A stretch of 64,000 nt of DNA, from contig JACPDX010000013.1 of NCBI GenBank assembly GCA_016183805.1, positions 179,440 to 243,439 on the forward strand. The letters are read 5' to 3'. The position numbers were made by a program, and so were the translations under genes. The DNA is from Bacteroidota bacterium (GTDB taxonomy: Bacteria; Bacteroidota; Bacteroidia; Flavobacteriales_E; Vicingaceae). A model generated the notes under the pieces. The model searched no databases and was not told the DNA's origin. It saw only the letters and a program-made list of their open reading frames with translations. Below, piece after piece: positions 43,657 through 52,995 of this stretch (position 1 is its first letter; the number at the start of each line of letters is the position of its first letter).

Positions 43657-44817
43657 ATGAAAGAATATCCAAACCTGATTAAATCAAAATTACCACAAGT
43701 TGGTACTACTATCTTTACAGTGATGAGCCAATTGGCTAACGAGCAAAATGCATTGAATTTATCACAAGGATTTCCGGATTTTAAAGGCGACGATAAATTA
43801 TTTAATTTGGTTGCTGATGCCATGCATCAAGGTTTAAATCAATACGCACCAATGGCCGGTTTAATGTCGTTGAGAGAACAAATTGCCAAAAAAACCTTTA
43901 ATTTATATGGCGTAGATTATCATCCCGATACCGAAATTACTATTACTGCTGGTGGAACGCAGGCTATTTATACTGCCATTGCAGCAACAATTACTGAAGG
44001 CGATGAAGTTATCATTTTTACTCCGGCCTACGATTGTTACGACCCCGCAGTTGAGTTAAACGGTGGCAAATCGGTTTATGTTCAGTTGTTAGCTCCGGAG
44101 TACGCTGTAGATTGGAATCAGGTTAAAAAGTTGATTAATCAACGTACCAAAATGATTATCATCAACACTCCCCATAACCCAACCGGTAAAATATTGAGTA
44201 AAAACGATTTGTTAGCTTTAGAAAAAATTGTTTCTAATACCGATATTATTATTTTAAGTGATGAGGTATACGAACACATTATTTTCGACAAACAAAAACA
44301 CCAAAGTGTTTGTAAATTTCCAAAATTAGCAGAGCGAAGTTTTATCATTTCTTCTTTTGGAAAAACTTTTCATAATACAGGTTGGAAAATGGGCTATTGT
44401 TTAGCTCCAAGTAATTTAATGAAAGAGTTTAGAAAAGCACATCAATTTATTGTTTTTTCGGTAAATACTCCCATACAACATGCCTTAGTTGAATATTTAA
44501 AAAATGAAAATAATTATTTAGAGTTGGGCAATTTTTATCAACAAAAAAGAGATTTTTTTGTGGATAGCATTAAAGATTCAAAATTTGAGATTATCCCTTC
44601 AAAAGGTACCTATTTTCAGTTGTTAAGTTACCGCAACATTAGTAATGAAAAAGACACTGAATTTGCTATTCGTTTAACCAAAGAATATAAATTGGCATCT
44701 ATACCGGTATCTGTATTTTATCAAAAAAATATAGATGAAAAAATTCTGCGTTTTTGTTTTGCCAAAAAAGAGGAAACTTTAGAACGGGCAGCGGAGATAT
44801 TAAATAAAGTTGTTTAA
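43657..44817 (+). CDS. Methionine aminotransferase-type PLP enzyme
   Basis: A 386-residue class I/II aminotransferase. NLSQGFPDFKGDDKL and GLNQYAPMAGLMSLREQIA near the start, TAGGTQAIYTAIAA, NTPHNPTGKI, LSDEVYEHIIFD, and SSFGKTFHNTGWKMGY with the PLP Lys are all present. The NQYAP and FGKTFHNTGWKMG features fit the YbdL/methionine or kynurenine aminotransferase group. It likely makes methionine from its keto acid. A nitrilase-type omega-amidase lies nearby (47933), a known functional pairing. Confidence 0.92.
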   Translation: MKEYPNLIKSKLPQVGTTIFTVMSQLANEQNALNLSQGFPDFKGDDKLFNLVADAMHQGLNQYAPMAGLMSLREQIAKKTFNLYGVDYHPDTEITITAGGTQAIYTAIAATITEGDEVIIFTPAYDCYDPAVELNGGKSVYVQLLAPEYAVDWNQVKKLINQRTKMIIINTPHNPTGKILSKNDLLALEKIVSNTDIIILSDEVYEHIIFDKQKHQSVCKFPKLAERSFIISSFGKTFHNTGWKMGYCLAPSNLMKEFRKAHQFIVFSVNTPIQHALVEYLKNENNYLELGNFYQQKRDFFVDSIKDSKFEIIPSKGTYFQLLSYRNISNEKDTEFAIRLTKEYKLASIPVSVFYQKNIDEKILRFCFAKKEETLERAAEILNKVV

Positions 44818-44884
44818 AACTCTTTAATTTATCAACACACTATTCTAGCCATTTTAATTACTTTTCGGTCTTTAAAAACTGAAA

Positions 44885-47845
44885 ATGAACGTTTTATTAT
44901 CTGTTATTTTAGGTGTATTTTTATTCTTTTTCCAAGTAAAAATAGCCCATTCCATTAATATCTCAAAACAAGATACCACCAAAAAAAGTGCTTACTATTT
45001 TATTTCAAACAGAGGTTCGGCTACCGATGAAACTTATACCATGTATAAAGCCCGAACCAATCAAAGCGGGATTTCTTCTACGCTAATACGAGGAAATTTT
45101 GAAATTACAGGAGCTCCCCAACTGCGAAAAGCCGAAATTTCTATTTATAACATTTCTAACGACGAATTGGTTGGAGTTTACAACACCAATGCTAAAACAG
45201 GAAATTATTTGGTGATTTTAATGCCCAATTTAAAATATGAATTTGTGATAAATGCTTACGGTTATGCTCCTATCAAAAAAATTGTAGAAATTCCGAATTA
45301 TGCCAGCACCAATGTAAATGATGAACTTTCGAAACAACAAATTACCTTGACAATAGCCTCAGAAAAAGTTAATTTAGCTATAAACACATGGTTTGTAGAG
45401 GAAAAAGAACCCACCCTATTTTTACTCACCGTTTACGACGAAAATAATGAAGACACTCATCACGTAGAACTTTATGAAACCAATAAAGTTGAAGAAGAGC
45501 AAGACCGAAGGCAACTTACCGAAACTGATTTTGGCAATATTGATGAATTGTTAAAAAAACAAGCTGAAGCTGAAAATAAAAAACCAGAATTAGCCGAAAA
45601 AGCTTTTTTGAGAAAAGATTATAAAACAGCAGCAGCTATTTATTCAGAATTATTAAATTTAGACGCTTCAGATGCTGTTGCAAATTACCGAAAAGGGGTT
45701 TCTGTTTACCATTTGGAACAAAATAAACTTAAAGCATTACCCTATTTGCAAAAAGCCGAAAAAGAAGCCATCACTCCTTACGATGTGTTTTATTATTTAG
45801 GAATGACTTACCATTCGTGGGCAGATTTTTCGAAAGCAGAACAAGCTTTTAATACTTTTAAAACAAAAGCAAAACCAGCCGAAGTAGAAACATTCAAAAT
45901 AAATCGGTTAATTGAATATTGTATCAACGGTAAACAATTAATTCAAGAACAATACGATATGTTTATTACTAATAAAACAAGTATCGACATTCAAAAACTC
46001 GACAAAGAGTTACCTACCCAACTTATTAGCGATAAATTTTTTCAAAAAACATCTTTCTTTACCTCACCAATTGATGCAAAAAAGAAGGACAAATTTTGGA
46101 TGTTTAAAACCGAACAAAACGAAATGATACAAACCAGCTATGGATTGGAAGAAAAAAATGGCAAAGATTTATTTGTAAATGTTTTGATTGGTGGCGATAA
46201 ATGGGGTGTTTCAAAATCATTAGGAACTAACATTAACACCATTTATGACGAAAATTATGGATATGTAACCTTAGATGGGAAAACACTTTATTTTGCTTCA
46301 ACGGGGCACAATACAATTGGAGGATACGATATTTTTGTATCAACCAGAGCAACGGTAAACGATGCTTGGAGTGTTCCAAAAAACATGGGTTATCCCATCA
46401 ATTCGCCTTACGACGATTTTATGTTTATGCCCAGTTTAAATGACGAAGAAGCCTATTTTATTTCGAACAGAAGAAGCCCAACAGGTGGATACAGTTTATA
46501 TAAAATTAACATGCCCAAACCACCCAAACCTTTAACCATTATTAAAGGGCATTTTATGACCAACGATTCTGTTCCAAATTTTGCAGCTTCCATTGCGGTT
46601 TATAATACCAACAATCAGGAAGTGGTCGGCATTTACAACTCAAATGCTAACACAGGTAATTTTTTAATGGCATTGATGCCGGGTGTTAAATATGAATTTA
46701 ATATTGTTACCGAAGGATTTAATGAACACACCGCTTATGTTACTGTTCCGATTCAGACCGAAGATTTTCCGCTTCGACAAGACATAAAATTGAAGAAAGA
46801 AGGTTCGTTCGAAATTATAAACATCGATAATTATTTTACCAAAGAAGAAGCAGAAAAAGCTCCAGAATACAAGGCTACTAAAGTCCGTCAACTGACGGAT
46901 GAAAAAAATATCTTACAAGAAACGGTTAAACCAAAACAAATTAGTGTAGAAAAATACAAAAAAGCATCTTCCGATGAGCAAAAAATAGCAGATGCCGCCG
47001 AGCAATTTTTTATCAATAAACAATACCTAAAAAGTGCTGAACAATATGCTAAAATTACCCCATTGTTCGACTTAACAGAAAAGCAATGCTATATGTATGG
47101 TAAAAGCCTATTTAACGTTTCGAGAGAATATGAAAAAACCATCGAATTTTTAGAAAAAGCTGCTTTAAACAAAGCCACTCCTTACGATGTTTTTTATATG
47201 TTAGGGAAAACCAACCATTATGCGTATCGTTTTGAACGAGCAGTAAAAGCGTATGAAAAATACAAAACCATGGCAACCGAAAAGGAATTACAAAACCATA
47301 ATATTGAGGAAGAAATTAATTTAAGCAGATTCGGTAAACAAATTGTAAACAGCCCAAAACCAATTGAAGTAATAGAAAAAAAAGAATTTAAACCAACCGA
47401 TTTTAATACCATTTATGGTTCGTTAGACATTGATGCCAAATTTTTATTGGTACCCGAAGACATGACCACAGTAAAAGACAAAAAAGAGAATTTTAAACCT
47501 ACCATGTATTTAAACAACAGCAAAACGTTAATTTTTTATTCGAGTTTTGGCGAAAATGGAGAAAACGGAAAAGACCTCTATTTTATGAAAAAATTACCAA
47601 ACAATACTTGGTCGGAACCTATCAATGTCGGAGTTTCTATAAATACTGCTGCCGACGAGGATTATCCTTTTTTATCAAAAGATGAAATGACCTTGTATTT
47701 TAGTTCAAAAGCACATGGCAGCATGGGAGGATACGATATTTTTAAAAGTACTTGGGACGAAAAAAATAACACGTGGACTACTCCAATTAATTTAGGAGCC
47801 CCCATCAATTCGCCTTTTGATGACTTATTTTATGTGGAAGAGTGA
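44885..47845 (+). CDS. Duplicated TPR/PD40 envelope protein
   Basis: This 986-residue secreted protein has a signal peptide near residues 1-22. The chain is two copies of the same order. Each has a carboxypeptidase-like beta domain (RGNFEITGAPQLRKAEISI...; KGHFMTNDSVPNFAASIAV...), a TPR stretch (FLRKDYKTAAAIYSELLNL...; FFINKQYLKSAEQYAKI...), and PD40-like beta-propeller blades (DGKTLYFASTGHNTIGGYDIFVS; DEMTLYFSSKAHGSMGGYDIFKS). Such proteins occur with type IX/gliding or OmpA-type cell-wall complexes. There is no OmpA domain here. A scaffolding role is inferred. Confidence 0.8.
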   Translation: MNVLLSVILGVFLFFFQVKIAHSINISKQDTTKKSAYYFISNRGSATDETYTMYKARTNQSGISSTLIRGNFEITGAPQLRKAEISIYNISNDELVGVYNTNAKTGNYLVILMPNLKYEFVINAYGYAPIKKIVEIPNYASTNVNDELSKQQITLTIASEKVNLAINTWFVEEKEPTLFLLTVYDENNEDTHHVELYETNKVEEEQDRRQLTETDFGNIDELLKKQAEAENKKPELAEKAFLRKDYKTAAAIYSELLNLDASDAVANYRKGVSVYHLEQNKLKALPYLQKAEKEAITPYDVFYYLGMTYHSWADFSKAEQAFNTFKTKAKPAEVETFKINRLIEYCINGKQLIQEQYDMFITNKTSIDIQKLDKELPTQLISDKFFQKTSFFTSPIDAKKKDKFWMFKTEQNEMIQTSYGLEEKNGKDLFVNVLIGGDKWGVSKSLGTNINTIYDENYGYVTLDGKTLYFASTGHNTIGGYDIFVSTRATVNDAWSVPKNMGYPINSPYDDFMFMPSLNDEEAYFISNRRSPTGGYSLYKINMPKPPKPLTIIKGHFMTNDSVPNFAASIAVYNTNNQEVVGIYNSNANTGNFLMALMPGVKYEFNIVTEGFNEHTAYVTVPIQTEDFPLRQDIKLKKEGSFEIINIDNYFTKEEAEKAPEYKATKVRQLTDEKNILQETVKPKQISVEKYKKASSDEQKIADAAEQFFINKQYLKSAEQYAKITPLFDLTEKQCYMYGKSLFNVSREYEKTIEFLEKAALNKATPYDVFYMLGKTNHYAYRFERAVKAYEKYKTMATEKELQNHNIEEEINLSRFGKQIVNSPKPIEVIEKKEFKPTDFNTIYGSLDIDAKFLLVPEDMTTVKDKKENFKPTMYLNNSKTLIFYSSFGENGENGKDLYFMKKLPNNTWSEPINVGVSINTAADEDYPFLSKDEMTLYFSSKAHGSMGGYDIFKSTWDEKNNTWTTPINLGAPINSPFDDLFYVEE

Positions 47846-47851
47846 AAAAAA

Positions 47852-47926
47852 ATCCTCCCCTAACCCCTCCGAAGGAGGGGAAGACTCCCTTCCCTTTGGG
47901 AAGGGTTGGGGATGGGAAAATCTAAA
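47852..47926. repeat. Dispersed palindromic repeats between PD40 and nitrilase genes
   Basis: Two perfect hairpins: CCCCTCC/GGAGGGG around GAA (47864-47880) and CCCTTCCC/GGGAAGGG around TTT (47887-47905). They occupy nearly the whole gap and mark the family also seen at 4139 and 8401. They could terminate the upstream transcript. Confidence 0.8.
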
Positions 47927-47932
47927 ATGGTT

Positions 47933-48784
47933 ATGAATCTAAAAGTTACCGTCATACAATCTGAATTACACTGGGAAAACGCAGCTAAAAACTTAGCGAT
48001 GTTTACCGAAAAAATAGCTTCCATAAACGAAGCTCCCGATGTTATTGTATTGCCCGAAATGTTTACCACGGGTTTTACCATGAATTCTGCCCAATTTGCT
48101 GAAACCATGGAGGGAGAAACTGTTGTTTGGATGAAACAACAAGCTAAAAGTAAAAACGCCGCAATAGTCGGGAGTTTAATTATTGAGGAAGATGCCTCTC
48201 CCCTTGAGGGGAGATACAGAGGGGTGAATTACTTTAACCGTTTAATCTGGGCTCAACCTGATGGGAAAATCTATACTTACGACAAACGACATTTGTTTAG
48301 AATGGCAGGCGAACACGAACATTTTTCGGCAGGAAAAACTCGTTTAATTGTTGAGTTAAAAGGCTGGAAAATTTGTCCGTTGATTTGTTACGATTTACGG
48401 TTTCCGGTGTGGAGCAGAAATAAAGAGTTCAATGTTCAAAGTTTAACGTTTAAAGTTGACCACTCACCATCAGCATTTGACTTGTTAATCTACGTTGCCA
48501 ACTGGCCCGAAGCAAGAAAAACACCTTGGAGTAAATTGTTGGAAGCACGAGCCATCGAAAACCAAGTTTATGTTGTCGGTGTTAACCGTGTAGGAGTTGA
48601 TGGAAAACAAATGACTTACTCAGGAAATTCAGCTGTTATCGACCCAAAAGGAAATGTAATGAGCAACATTGCTGAACACCAAAACTACATCCAAACCATT
48701 GAATTAAACCGGGAAGAATTAGACGATTTTAGAGCAAAATTTCCTGTGGGATTGGATGGTGATGATTTTGAGATTTTTTACTAA
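47933..48784 (+). CDS. Nitrilase-family amidase (omega-amidase, YafV-like) with two in-frame repeat insertions
   Basis: A protein of about 283 residues from ATG 47933 (MNLKVTVIQSELHWE), chosen because upstream codons lie in a repeat. The catalytic triad is visible: Glu in VIVLPEMFTTGF, Lys in YDKRHLF and Cys in PLICYDLRFPVW. Relatives hydrolyse omega-amides such as alpha-ketoglutaramate left by glutamine transaminases, fitting the aminotransferase at 43657. Two stretches look inserted: ASPLEGRYRGV (48195-48229) and EFNVQSLTFKVDHSPS (48427-48470). Both have repeat-like DNA and keep the frame. Confidence 0.88.
   Translation: MNLKVTVIQSELHWENAAKNLAMFTEKIASINEAPDVIVLPEMFTTGFTMNSAQFAETMEGETVVWMKQQAKSKNAAIVGSLIIEEDASPLEGRYRGVNYFNRLIWAQPDGKIYTYDKRHLFRMAGEHEHFSAGKTRLIVELKGWKICPLICYDLRFPVWSRNKEFNVQSLTFKVDHSPSAFDLLIYVANWPEARKTPWSKLLEARAIENQVYVVGVNRVGVDGKQMTYSGNSAVIDPKGNVMSNIAEHQNYIQTIELNREELDDFRAKFPVGLDGDDFEIFY
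48195..48229. repeat. Dispersed palindromic repeat, in-frame in nitrilase
   Basis: TCTCCCC/GGGGAGA around TTGA (48197-48214) forms a perfect 7-bp stem of the CCCCTC family. It adds about eleven residues between EED and NYFNRLIW, which are normally close in this family. Confidence 0.75.
48427..48470. repeat. Simple Bacteroidota-type repeat, in-frame in nitrilase
   Basis: GTTCAATGTTCAAAGTTTAA and the following TTTAAAGTTGACCACTCACC are low-complexity sequence of a kind that recurs between genes in this phylum (from memory). It encodes an insert between FPVWSRNK and FDLLIYVANWP, a region normally joined by a few residues. Confidence 0.6.
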
Positions 48785-48799
48785 TAGTAGTTTAATCCC

Positions 48800-48807
48800 T
48801 ACCTTTG
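48800..48807 (+). promoter_or_regulatory. Candidate -7 promoter box for the hydroxyacid dehydrogenase gene
   Basis: TACCTTTG matches TAnnTTTG 22 bp before the GTG start at 48830, a typical distance in this phylum. Confidence 0.45.
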
Positions 48808-48829
48808 TCAATAAAATACCTATTGTAAA

Positions 48830-49774
48830 GTGATAAAAAAAGTTCTATTTATCGATTCAGTTCATCCTGTTTTAGAAGAACGATTAACCAAACTTGGAGT
48901 AGTTTGCGAACACGATTATCAATCGCCAAAAGCAGTAATTGAAGCCAAAATAAGTCATTATCAAGGTGTGGTGATTCGTAGTCGATTTACGTTAGACAAC
49001 ACTTTTTTAGATGCAGCCACCAGCCTTAAATTTATTGCCCGTTCGGGTGCAGGGTTAGAAAACATTGATGTGGTTTATGCTGAAAAAAAAGGCATAAAAG
49101 TCATCAATTCTCCCGAAGGAAATAGGGATGCAGTTGGCGAACACGCCATTGGAATGTTGTTGATGTTGTTTAACCAACTAAAAAAAGGTGATGCTGAGGT
49201 TCGAAAAGGCATTTGGGATAGGGAAGGAAATCGCGGATTGGAATTGTCGGGAAAAACGGTTGGAATTATTGGTTATGGTTTTATGGGAAGTTCGTTGGCT
49301 AAAAAACTAGTGGGGTTTGATTGTAAAATTTTAGCATACGACAAATACAAAACTGGTTTTGGGTCGACACAAGTTCAAGAAGTTTCTTTAGAACAACTAA
49401 AAGCCGAATCAGACATTATAAGCATTCACTTACCATTAACCGAAGAAACTCAATATTACGTAAATACCGATTTTATCAATTCCTGTAAAAAGCCATTTTA
49501 TTTAATCAATACCGCCCGAGGAAATCATGTAAAAGTGGCTGATTTGGTTCAAGGATTAAAATCGGGTAAAATTTTAGGAGCGTGTTTAGATGTGTTGGAA
49601 TATGAAACCAAATCGTTTGAAACCATCAGTAAAAATCAATTGCCTGAAGATTTTGTGTATTTAACGCAGTCGGAAAAAGTAATTTTAACTCCACATGTGG
49701 CAGGTTGGACGGTGGAATCGTACGTTAAATTGTCGTCGGTTTTGGCTGATAAAATTGAAGCTACATTTTTTTAG
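48830..49774 (+). CDS. D-2-hydroxyacid dehydrogenase (phosphoglycerate dehydrogenase-like)
   Basis: A 314-residue protein from a GTG start. The Rossmann motif VGIIGYGFMGSSLAKKL, the Arg in NTARGNHVKVADLVQ, the Glu in DVLEYETKSFE and the His in LTPHVAGWT make up the classic triad. The order matches D-2-hydroxyacid dehydrogenases, and the closest type is SerA-like without the ACT domain. It might reduce 3-phosphoglycerate-derived or other 2-keto acids. The next gene (49781) begins 6 bp after its stop. Confidence 0.9.
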   Translation: MIKKVLFIDSVHPVLEERLTKLGVVCEHDYQSPKAVIEAKISHYQGVVIRSRFTLDNTFLDAATSLKFIARSGAGLENIDVVYAEKKGIKVINSPEGNRDAVGEHAIGMLLMLFNQLKKGDAEVRKGIWDREGNRGLELSGKTVGIIGYGFMGSSLAKKLVGFDCKILAYDKYKTGFGSTQVQEVSLEQLKAESDIISIHLPLTEETQYYVNTDFINSCKKPFYLINTARGNHVKVADLVQGLKSGKILGACLDVLEYETKSFETISKNQLPEDFVYLTQSEKVILTPHVAGWTVESYVKLSSVLADKIEATFF

Positions 49775-49780
49775 TTAAGT

Positions 49781-51109
49781 ATGGAAATATCCCAAAACCA
49801 AAAACTCCTCATTTTATTCTTGTTGTTGGTTTTGTTGCTTCCATTTCTCTACTTATTTGCATTTACTCACCCCATTGCCGACGATTTATCGTTCGGCTAC
49901 CAAGCCAAACAAGCACCACTTTTTGATGTGTTGCTCAATTCCTATTTTTACAGCAATGGGCTTTATTCGGGCAACTTTTTTATGTTTTTATTTCCTGTTT
50001 CGTTAAACGAGTTGATGTATTACAGATTGTTTTTACTGAGTTGTTTTGTGCTCTTCTATATCAGCATTTTTTATTTCATCAACACCGTTTTTCCAACTAT
50101 AAATAAACTCGATAAAATTATCATTAGTTTATTTTTTGTATTAACCGTTCTCGGCTCAACCACACATTTGTCAGAAGCTTTTTATTGGCAAACCAGCGTA
50201 ATTTATTATCAATTAAGTTTAACATTTGTGTTGTTTTATTTTGGTTGGTTGATTCAGTATTTTCAACAGTCCTTTATTTTTAATAAGCCCATTCATCAAA
50301 TTCTTTTGGTGTTGTTGCTAATCTTAATCATCGGCATGAAAGAATCCATTGCATTAATCATGGGTTTTATTGCAGCATTACTTTTTTATTACAGTCAGTT
50401 TAAAACAAAAGAAAATAAAACGTTTTTTATCATCCAACTTTTTGTGGCGTTGATCTTTATTTCCTTTTTAGTAACTGCTCCAGGCAACGATGTTAGAATG
50501 AGGGCCTATCCCGAAAATAAAAACTTTAGTCGTTCGCTGTTGTTTACCATTTTGCAAATGGGACGATTTTCTGCAACTTGGCTCTTTGCTTGTTCTGGAA
50601 TTGTATTTGTTTTTATAGTAGCTGAATTGCATCAAAAAGCTGTTCAAATCCTTAAAAAATTAGATTGGAAAATAGCACTAATGGTATTTCTAGGTATTCT
50701 TTTTTTATGTGTTTTTCCTGCTTATTGGGCAACCGGAATACTGGGACAGCATCGTACGTCAAACATAGCAAGTTGATTTTTTGTGTTGTGTATATTCGTG
50801 TTGGCAATTAACAAAGGCGAATATTTCGACCAGTTGTTTCCATTATCGTTCTTTAAAAAAGCACTATTTTTTTGTGTAGTTTTTTTAATTGCAGGAAATG
50901 GTTTTATGGTGGTTTTAGATATTTTTTCCGGAAGAGTGAGTAGTTATGATAAACAGTTGACCGAACGCGCAAACATCATCACCAAAACCCATTCAACATC
51001 CGATTTACCAATACTTACCAATATTCCAAAAAGTTTGTTTGTGGTAGATGTTCAACAAGATACCTCGCATTGGATTAATCAAGCCTATTTGTTGGGATTA
51101 GAGAAATAG
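49781..51109 (+). pseudogene. Polytopic membrane protein (DUF6056-like) with in-frame TGA
   Basis: About 443 codons in one frame, interrupted only by TGA at 50774-50776. The protein has about ten TMs and near the start THPIADDLSFGYQAKQ, with an Asp-Asp pair after the first TM typical of GT-C-like glycosyltransferases (DUF6056 group, from memory). After the stop the frame continues FFVLCIFVLAINKGEY and ends in a soluble tail. A Trp or Leu codon may have been lost. A surface-glycan role is inferred. Translation would otherwise give a 331-residue truncated product. Confidence 0.7.
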
Positions 51110-51114
51110 AAGTC

Positions 51115-51411
51115 TTATTTTCTCAACAGTTTTGCATCCATATAAAATGTTCCGAAAGGAACTAAAGAAGCCAATAAAACCCAAAAAGTTTTTAGCAATG
51201 TCCATTTTTGCATAAAAGCCAATTGTAAAGCTAAAACCACGTAGAGGATAAACAAAATTCCATGAAACATACCAACCACAAAGTTGGGTTGAGGTATAGC
51301 AAAACTATATTTTAAGGGCATGGTTAAAGCAAAAGCAAGGTATGAGCAACCTTCTAAAAACGCAACAATTCTAAATCTGCCTAATGATGTTTTTAAAAGT
51401 AAAGCTATCAT
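51115..51411 (-). CDS. DUF3817 family membrane protein
   Basis: This 98-residue protein has three TMs, with LGRFRIVAFLEGCSYLAFALTMPLKY at the start and VGMFHGILFILYVVLALQLA in the middle. The EG...S...PLKY and FHGILFI pattern is the DUF3817 hallmark, often seen in short proteins near transporters. Function is unknown. It overlaps the SPOR protein gene upstream by 4 bp (ATGA), so the two are translated together. Confidence 0.88.
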   Translation of the reverse strand: MIALLLKTSLGRFRIVAFLEGCSYLAFALTMPLKYSFAIPQPNFVVGMFHGILFILYVVLALQLAFMQKWTLLKTFWVLLASLVPFGTFYMDAKLLRK

Positions 51412-52415
51412 AAAGATAAAATCCAGGCTTTACTGTTGTGGTTTTTTGCCAAAGCCAATCCTTCAACAGCTTCTTGTCTGGACGAAAACCCACTGTAACT
51501 TACCGTAAACAATCCTTTACGTTTTCCGATAATAGAGGCATTAAACCCTGCATTAATCAGTTCTTTCACAAATTTTTCGGCATTTACTTTTTTAGAAAAA
51601 CAACCTCCAATTACATGAAAATTAAACGATTTTATAGATGTTTTTACAAAGGTGGAATCTATTTTTGTAACAGACTCTTCCATTGTTTTTTTAATAACAA
51701 TAGGTGTTTCGTTTTTTATAAATGTTACCGTATTGTTGGTTTCGTCAACAGTTGGGACATCAATTTTTTCAAAAACTGGCAAAGCTGTTCGTTCGGTATA
51801 AACGGGTAAAACAGTTTTAAAAGGATTCAAATTAGCGTAATTAAGGTCTGACGACAAATCGTATTTTGTGGGAATCCAAATGGTTAAAATTGCTAATGGA
51901 ACAATTACCGCTGCCGCTGCAATCCATTTTTTGGTTTTAGAAGAACCCGCTATCGGTAAAACAGGCGTTTCTTTTATTTTGTCTTCCAATGTTTTTCGTT
52001 TTACCGGAAATTGTTGGAAAGAACTCAATCCATAACTTTCTAATAAATAATTTACCTGAGCAGAAGGTTCAAATTGTAAACGATTGTCTTGGTCGTAAAA
52101 CAACACTCCAACATTATCGAAGGCAATTTTTTTTCTGTTTTTTAAATCATGTTGAATTTTAGCAACGGCTTCTTCAATAATAGTCAGGGCTTTTTCGTAA
52201 GCAATTCCATTTTCCTGACTTATCGCATTTGCCAACAATCCATCATTGTGAATCAGGTTTTTGTTAAACGAAATTCCTTTTGAAGGAGGGTAAAAAGTAT
52301 CTCTTACAGGGTTTATGCTCGCAGGTTTATAGTTGGTTACAAAACCGCCTAAATTCGGCACGATAACACAATCGTAACGAAACAATAGTTGGCTGATGTA
52401 ATGGTCTAATTGCAT
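51408..52415 (-). CDS. HU-CCDC81 and SPOR domain protein
   Basis: This 335-residue protein starts with an HU/CCDC81-like N-terminal domain: LDHYISQLLFRYDCVIVPNLGGFVTNYKPA, then KNLIHNDGLLANAI and FDNVGVLFYDQ. A single TM (about residues 164-184) is followed by a linker and a C-terminal SPOR domain (FHVIGGCFSKKVNAEKFVKELINAGF...). SPOR binds denuded peptidoglycan at division sites. The arrangement is typical of Bacteroidota division-associated proteins. It overlaps the DUF3817 gene. Confidence 0.9.
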   Translation of the reverse strand: MQLDHYISQLLFRYDCVIVPNLGGFVTNYKPASINPVRDTFYPPSKGISFNKNLIHNDGLLANAISQENGIAYEKALTIIEEAVAKIQHDLKNRKKIAFDNVGVLFYDQDNRLQFEPSAQVNYLLESYGLSSFQQFPVKRKTLEDKIKETPVLPIAGSSKTKKWIAAAAVIVPLAILTIWIPTKYDLSSDLNYANLNPFKTVLPVYTERTALPVFEKIDVPTVDETNNTVTFIKNETPIVIKKTMEESVTKIDSTFVKTSIKSFNFHVIGGCFSKKVNAEKFVKELINAGFNASIIGKRKGLFTVSYSGFSSRQEAVEGLALAKNHNSKAWILSL

Positions 52416-52510
52416 GCGTTGCTTTTAAAAGGGTTGCGAATTTATAAAATTAAAGAAATTTGACGTGGTTTATTCGTTTATTTTTTTAAATTTAGGCTAA
52501 AATAATAAAA

Positions 52511-52975
52511 ATGAAGGCACTAAAAATCATCATACTCTTTCTTTTTCTTCAATTGTTTTGGAGTTGTTCATGGATAGAACATTTTATGGTAATCAACGAA
52601 TCGGATACTCCCATTGAAATAATTTATACCCTTGAACCTCCAAAAGAAACCTTTGCCATTTTTGATTACAGGTATGACGTTTATGCCATAAAAAAACCAG
52701 GTCAGATTGATTGGAACAAAAAAATGGAAATCAATGATTTAGATACGAGTTTTCAAATCATCCATATTCAATTACCACCAAAAGCAACATTAATTTTTGG
52801 TAATTTACACAACGATAAATATACCTCTTACAACCAATATTTTATAAACGGACGTAGTTTTAATTTGATAGAAATGACCGTTAAAACTGCCAAAGACACC
52901 ATTGTTGTTAAACCCGAAACTTTCGATACATTTTTTAAGAAAAAAAATGGTAATGTTTCGTATGTGGTGAGGTAG
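52511..52975 (+). CDS. Hypothetical lipoprotein
   Basis: A 154-residue protein with a lipobox LQLFWSC, so probably lipid-anchored. The mature part has alternating strands (FMVINESDTPIEIIYTL, FQIIHIQLPPKATLIFG) and no family I recognise. It stands alone between the SPOR gene (divergent) and the C25 peptidase gene (convergent, 20-bp gap). Confidence 0.65.
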   Translation: MKALKIIILFLFLQLFWSCSWIEHFMVINESDTPIEIIYTLEPPKETFAIFDYRYDVYAIKKPGQIDWNKKMEINDLDTSFQIIHIQLPPKATLIFGNLHNDKYTSYNQYFINGRSFNLIEMTVKTAKDTIVVKPETFDTFFKKKNGNVSYVVR

Positions 52976-52995
52976 CCATTTCTAGGTTCTAAAAA

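Noticed and set aside
1..51109. Stop-codon reassignment or recoding to explain the internal stops
   Set aside because: All three stop codons are involved, each once, while most genes end normally with the same codons. No downstream recoding structure is evident.
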